Origin: Flammula alnicola
Taxonomy: Eukaryota > Basidiomycota > Agaricomycetes > Agaricales > Strophariaceae
Assembly: GCA_015499995.1 (NCBI GenBank)
Contig: JADNRV010000838.1
Location: 1-11,362, forward strand
DNA: 11,362 nucleotides
Direction: 5' to 3'
The notes below the pieces were generated by a model. It was not told where the DNA came from, searched no databases, and worked only from the letters and a program-made list of their open reading frames with translations. Positions 6,387-11,362 of this stretch are shown piece by piece. The translations under genes and the position numbers were made by a program. Numbering within the stretch: the first letter of the stretch is position 1; each line of letters begins with the position of its first letter.

Positions 6387-8404
6387 ATGGCTGAAAAAGA
6401 TGCAGCCGCCCGATTGCGGAGAGCAGTTAAAGGTCTTGTTTTATTTGCCTTCACGTGCTCCAATGGGCGCTCTGACGATATGCCACTTATATTGCAGAAA
6501 ATAACCTTTTCCTCGTTAAACGCCTAATTCAAAGAACGGACATGCGCAATCCCGACACCGCTCCTAAGCGTTATACTTCTTTGGCATGGGCGGCAGTGCT
6601 TGGTCATGAAGAGACTTTTGAGTTCTTGCTCTCTGCTGGCCATGATGACGAGGAGTTGAGCAAGGTACCTCTTTTACTGTAACCCTGCGTACCTTTCTCT
6701 CACTGTTCCGCAGGATTCCGAAAGCAATACTATTCTCATGCTGCTGGCAGATCAAAAGCCTGCCCAATCCAACTCCTACATATCTCAGGGAACGTCACAG
6801 GATAACACGGGTTCACACCTTCGAATGGCACGGCTATATTACGAACGTTATTCCTGGATACTCGACTGGTCTAACGTTCATGGGAAGACTGCTCTCCACA
6901 TTGCTGCGCTGAAAGGAAACGAAGAACTTGTACGGGTATGTTCCGCTTCTGTTATGCTATATCACTGCATCAATATCCTCAACAATATCGAATCAGATGC
7001 TATGCGACCTCGGAGCAGATTTCGATTTGTCTGACAACAAGGGAAACACTCCACTTCACTAGTGAGTTTTGCTCTAGATATGATTGTTGCTCGTGTGTCT
7101 CACCCAAACTGTAACTTAGTGCGAGTTCTTGGGGGCACATTCCGGTCAGTGTTCCATTTACGATTTGTTCTATTCATCCCTACCAATACGGAAATATGCA
7201 GACTGTCCAACTACTAATCGAGAGGGGATGTCAGTATTCTGCGAGAAACAATCAGGGATTCACCGCATCAGATTATGCTTACTCGTTCGTATCTTTCTTC
7301 GCGTTCCCGTCTTCGTTCGCTCTAACCTTCTTTCGTATCAGTTTTAGCACGAGGGACACACTCCAAGACACAGCAAGAGCGCAATTTGAAAACAACAAAA
7401 AGCAGCGCCGTAATATATTTGCTCAAGCAGCGCAAGCCGCCTCAAGAGGAAACGAATGGGGTAGTTCTCTTCCCAGTCCCAACCCGCCCCCCGTTCCTGC
7501 CAAAGATCGTAGTATATCCTCCAGAATGAGGAGTGGATCAGGCACGAGTCGCACGACAGCTACATCAGACAGCGAACCGGACCACATGATAACAGGACCA
7601 TTATCTTCCTCTCCGTCTCAACCATCCACTGGTTCAAGTTCCGGTTTCTTCGTTCAATCCAACTCCTCCCATCAGATCCCCCATGCACCATCCGCGGGTA
7701 GTGTAACAACATTCGCTCCTCCCTCTGGAACGTCAAAGGGCTCCTCATTGGCTGCCCCACATAATCCTGCCTCCGCTCTATCGCCAATAGCGAGCCGTAT
7801 GAGGGAAAGAGATGCTGATGCTATGGAGAAATACATGAACCGAAATCGAAGTGGTAGCCAAGGGACTGCCTCAACCGACAACAAATCACAAAATGGTTCA
7901 CATTTTACATCAGCTGGTCCATCCGCCAACGGGGATGATATCACGGCGCTGATGGGCGGTACAATAACACCGCGACGACTACGTCCTTCCATGTCGGCTG
8001 CACAACTGAGAACGACACAGATGCCTAATTCTGCTAGTTCTGGAAGTATGACTCCTCAACCAGAGACACGACTACGGTCGGGTACAAGCCCAAGCAACAC
8101 GCAAGGAGCAACTTCGCCCCTTCCATTACTCACGAGGTCATCATCTACGTCAAAGTCATTGCGATCCATTGGCAGTGCGGATAGACTTTCGTTTGATGAT
8201 ACAGGGTCATACATGGGACCGCCAAGCCAGTATGCCCAGTTTCCAGAGCCACCTTCAGTGACCGGAGATAGCAACACTACCCCAACAAATGGACGTCGGA
8301 AAGCATTCCACATACTTTCGAAGCCCCTCCAGAACTTTGAGACTTCGGCATCAAGTCATCGGCGAGGGATGTCTGCTACTTCCACCAAGGGATCCATGAT
8401 GTGA
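6387..8404 (+). CDS. avo2: Ankyrin-repeat protein, Avo2-like TORC2 subunit, 556 aa
   Basis: Seven exons: 6387-6432, 6498-6664, 6714-6935, 6997-7061, 7120-7144, 7202-7284 and 7342-8404. All introns are GT-AG of 49-65 nt and the spliced frame is exactly 557 codons with TGA. Residues about 5-203 form ankyrin repeats: NNLFLVKRLIQR, then YTSLAWAAVLGHEETFEFLL, GKTALHIAALKGNEELVRML, GNTPLHYASSWGHIPTVQLL and a final half repeat, GFTASDYAY. Residues about 230-556 are Ser/Thr/Pro-rich, low-complexity and probably disordered, with many possible phosphosites. N-terminal ankyrin repeats followed by a long Ser-rich tail is the layout of Avo2, a non-essential TORC2 component at the plasma membrane of yeast, and basidiomycete proteins of this type are usually named so. 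Ankyrin repeats are generic, so another scaffold role is possible. The start MAEKDAAARLRRAV precedes the first helix directly. Intron 6 (7285-7341) is 57 nt and has no in-frame stop. Confidence 0.68.
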
Positions 8405-8712
8405 TTTAGGTATCCCCGACTGTCGACTGTGCATCTGACCTGTACCACCAGTTCACTGTATGATTACCATGTTCATGCAATCTTGTCTGCTTTGTGTAAA
8501 TTCGACTGATACCAGCAGCAGGTCTGGGTCATTTTACGACCTAGTCCGCATCATATATTTATTGGTGTATTTCTAACTTTCTTGTGGGCTTTTTGAATGT
8601 AGTTTTGGCGCCCTTTGGTGGTCAGAAATGACCTATGTATGTAGATGGTATAGATATCTCGTTGCACAATCGCTGCAAAGATACATATTGTACAACTTTA
8701 CATAAGTAATGG

Positions 8713-8736
8713 ACGTTCGAACGTTTGAACGTTTGA
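8713..8736. repeat. 12-bp palindrome plus tandem GAACGTTT
   Basis: ACGTTCGAACGT (8713-8724) is a perfect palindrome. GAACGTTT occurs twice in tandem (8719-8726, 8727-8734), followed by GA. It lies about 145-165 bp before the transporter start, a position suited to a dimeric transcription factor site. The factor is unknown. Confidence 0.6.
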
Positions 8737-8840
8737 GCTCCGGAAACTGCCGTTAGCTTGGCTGCATGACGGCTGCAGGCTCGATCGAGGCAGCTCATAC
8801 ATAAGTAGTCCGCCAGCAATCTGCATGTCGCTTACCATCC

Positions 8841-8846
8841 CCCCAG
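8841..8846 (-). promoter_or_regulatory. Possible CreA/Mig1 site
   Basis: CCCCAG reads CTGGGG on the - strand and fits the SYGGRG consensus of the fungal carbon catabolite repressor CreA/Mig1, 33 bp before the sugar transporter start codon. A six-base match is weak on its own; the neighbouring gene makes it plausible. Confidence 0.25.
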
Positions 8847-8878
8847 CAGGCGGTCACGTCCTTTCATCTTGAATTATC

Positions 8879-11362
8879 ATGATACCCCCCATCGCTGACA
8901 GCGACGACCCCACCAGTCAAATCCCATGGCCCGCCGCGCGAGGTAGACAGCAAGACCAAACTGAGTCATCTGTCAACGGCGACACTGCTGCTCCGGCGAA
9001 GCTCAATGCCACAGATGCTACTAACAAGAGATCGAGAACACCACCAGGGAGGCGTACCTTGTCAACCTGGGATCTGATCACCCTCAGTATATCCATGGGC
9101 GGCGCCCAAATCGCTTGGACGGTCGAACTTGGGTTGGTCAACCGAATTCATTCGCCTTCGCTTTGCTGACATTGCACTGGCCACGGCTGTAGATATGGTA
9201 CTCCTTTCCTTCTCAAGCTGGGTCTGACCGAGCACTTGACGTCTTTGGTGTGGCTGGCGGGTCCCATTAGTGGCTTGGTTGCACAACCAGTCATAGGTGG
9301 GCCCCTACTCTTATATACCGGAGCAATTCTGAGTCATTTTTGCCGTTTATCTTAGGGGCCTTATCAGACGCTTCTTCGTCTAAGTATCGGCGACGTTTTT
9401 GGATCGTAATATCAACTGTAGCCCTCGTCATATCAACGATCACCCTTGCATATTGTAACGAATTGGCAGCCTTCTTTGTCGATCTTTTCGGTGTGGGTGC
9501 CGGAGACTGGACTGAGCGACGAAACGACCTGGTATGTGGAAAATAAACATATTTTTTTAAAACTCCTAGCTGATGAACCCTAGTTGAAATGGACTGCTAT
9601 TGGATTCGCCATCGTGTCATTTTATGTCCTTGATTTTGCCCTGAATGGATTGCAAGCCTCTCTTCGAAATCTATTGTTGGATGTTGCTCCTCCCGGACAG
9701 CTCAGTGCTGGAAACGCCTGGCATGGTCGCATGACCAATGCAGGAAATATTGTAGGTTTCGGATTCGGTAAGATCCTTAACCTTTGTTGCGTGCTTGCTT
9801 TACCGATTACACCCTGCGACTAGGTTTCTTACCCTTGGCTGAATTGCCTATTATTAGGCTGATAGGAGGGGATCAATTCCGCAAATTCTGCATTATTTGC
9901 ATTGTGATCCTCGTATCCACCGTCTGGATTACTTGTGCTACCCACAGTGAGGAGGAGCGCCCAAGAGTGCACAGGAGGCACGGGTGCGTATTCCTTGTAC
10001 TTCATCTCGTGATGTTCTTTCAACCATTGAAGCAGAAGTGGACGAATGCGAGACGTTTTCGAGAACATTTTCAAGGCCTTAACTAATTTACCGAAACCCA
10101 TCCGCCGCGTCTGCTACGTTCAACTATTCGCATTTATGGGCTGGTCAGTCTTCTACTGATCATCTTGTCCAATTACCACTGACCTTCTGCCTTTACTATT
10201 TGATAGGTTCCCATTTTTGTTCTACTCGTATGAAGTTTCTTTCCCGTTTAAGACCTGGTATTAATCCAAGGATTCCAGAACAACCTATGTGGGACAGGTT
10301 ATGGCGTATGAGGAGGGAAAGGAACCGGACGCGGACTTTGCCACTAGAAGAGGAGAACTTGCTATGCTAATATACAGCATCGGTCCGTTACATGGACGTC
10401 GATTTCATTCAATTTCTTACCTTTTCGTTTAGTTGGTGTTATTGCTGGCACGATTCTGCCTCACCTAGCCACCCGTGATCATCGACTTATGGCTCATAAA
10501 GCGGATGTCGACGAAGATGCCGAAACATCTCGTCTCCGAGCTGCAGTACACCACTGGAGAGTCGAAGCTGCACGTCAAGGCAGAGCGTTGCATCTACCTG
10601 TGATGCCATTCCTCCTCCGAAACATATGGACCGGAGCACTTCTTTTCTTTAGCTTTTTGACATTTTCAACTTTCTTCATCTCCACCGTAACTCAAGTAAG
10701 TGGTATCGCATGTCAACAGTAAACAGTATCTTACAAGTTATTCTAGGCCACGGTATTCATCAGTCTTGTGGGCATATGCTGGGCTGTAGCAATGTGGGTA
10801 CCATTTGCAATTATCATGGAGGTAAACCTACGACTTCGCTCTTCTTGAATCCAACCCCATCTAATGTCCCTATTTCAGCTCCTGAAGGAACCACCCCCTC
10901 CAACTCGTGTTATACAAGAGACTCGTCGACCCTTGCATGCTCGTAATGTCTCGACACAAGTCACGGTCGTCCTTCATTCTCTGGCGGCGAAAGGCAGCCT
11001 TTGATCCGCCGCCGTTCCTTTGACGATTACGACAATCACCCTGAGGAAGATATGCCTGCCACTCCGCTTCCCGGTGGAACTGTTCTCGGCATCCATAACC
11101 TTGCGATCGTTATGCCGCAGTTCATTGTACGTTCTCATTTATATGTTTATTTTACATGATTTAATATTTACTACAGGTAGCATTGGCGTCGAGTGTAATC
11201 TTCCGAGTTGTAGATGGTGACCAACCATCTAGCCTCCAAAGCTTAGCCGAGGTGCCTAACAACTATTTCGGTAAGAACGGTGTAGCTTGGGTTCTGCGCT
11301 TCGGCGGCCTCTGCACCCTCATTGGTGCTGTTTTTGCTCGCAGGGTGGCTCCTACCCCAACT
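8879..11362 (+). CDS. MFS sucrose/alpha-glucoside transporter, SUT-like (3' partial)
   Basis: Exons: 8879-9132, 9193-9296, 9356-9531, 9584-9767, 9824-9983, 10033-10143, 10207-10227, 10279-10382, 10433-10695, 10747-10821, 10879-11126 and 11177 to the window end. Introns are 49-63 nt, about 628 residues are visible and no stop is reached. This is a proton-coupled disaccharide importer of the plasma membrane, in the SUT/SLC45 branch of the MFS. Seen: a cytosolic disordered N-terminus (1-60); TM1 with AQIAWTVELGYGTPFLLKLG; VWLAGPISGLVAQPVIG in TM2; the MFS loop GALSDASSSKYRRRFW (120-135) before TM3; FMGWFPFLFYSTTYVGQ (about 327-343) after the central loop; an Arg-rich loop before TM9; and GTVLGIHNLAIVMPQFIVA near the end. 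Phase holds at every junction up to exon 11. In exon 11 the frame giving LLKEPPPP and RPLHAR reaches TGA at 11002, while RQPLIRRRSF and everything after it lie in another frame. That means a one-base indel, a sequence error or an unrecognised intron between 10947 and 11001. Exact substrate cannot be read from the sequence. Confidence 0.85.

Larger units (their letters stand above)
8405..8878. other. Intergenic region: Avo2-like 3' UTR and transporter promoter
   Basis: It contains no protein-like frame. T-rich sequence at 8550-8610 fits a 3' end region for the upstream gene. The right half should be the promoter of the sugar transporter and carries the palindromic repeat at 8713-8736. Confidence 0.5.

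Noticed and set aside
7672..7992. 106-codon - strand frame opposite the Avo2-like tail
   Set aside because: Antisense shadow of a Ser-rich coding region, with no domain.
9829..10101. 90-codon - strand frame opposite the transporter
   Set aside because: The + strand there carries conserved transporter exons in good phase; the antisense frame has no motifs.

Overview
The window looks like nuclear DNA of a filamentous fungus, most probably a basidiomycete (Agaricomycetes-like). It holds compact single genes on both strands, and four of them are split by many short GT-AG introns (about 49-66 nt). There is no operon structure, and no rRNA, tRNA, CRISPR array or transposase is visible. I reconstructed exons by joining reading frames at GT/AG sites and asking whether known family motifs and codon phase continue across the joins. 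All junctions are predictions.

Layout: (1) 1-278, + strand: probable 3' end of an unrecognised gene, an intron (7-87) followed by a terminal exon (88-278). A perfect 13-bp inverted repeat straddles its stop codon. (2) 279-1465: no recognisable gene; a TATA box lies at its right edge. (3) 1466-2167, +: unrecognised Ser/Pro-rich protein of 233 aa. (4) 2168-3190: convergent intergenic stretch. (5) 3191-4707, -: four-exon WTAP/Mum2-like coiled-coil protein (m6A RNA methyltransferase-associated family) with an Arg/Glu/Asp-rich, Gly-rich tail. (6) 4708-5455: intergenic, with a small inverted repeat and a TATA-like box. (7) 5456-6120, -: five-exon, 144-aa homologue of the STEEP1 (CXorf56/UPF0428) family. 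Its small exons are easy to miss. (8) 6121-6386: head-to-head promoter with a TCACGTGA palindrome. (9) 6387-8404, +: seven-exon, 556-aa ankyrin-repeat protein resembling the TORC2 subunit Avo2. (10) 8405-8878: intergenic, with a striking 12-bp palindrome. (11) 8879 to beyond 11362, +: MFS sucrose/alpha-glucoside transporter of the SUT/SLC45-like type, at least 12 exons, cut by the window end. It has an apparent reading-frame break near 10947-11001.

The genes do not form one pathway. The recognisable ones are housekeeping or regulatory: RNA modification, an ER/RNA-linked conserved protein, TORC2 signalling and sugar uptake. I see no convincing new multi-gene system. The points most worth a second look are the STEEP1-family gene, the frame break in the transporter, the stop-codon hairpin, micro-exons of 21-28 nt and a frame-neutral intron in the Avo2-like gene.
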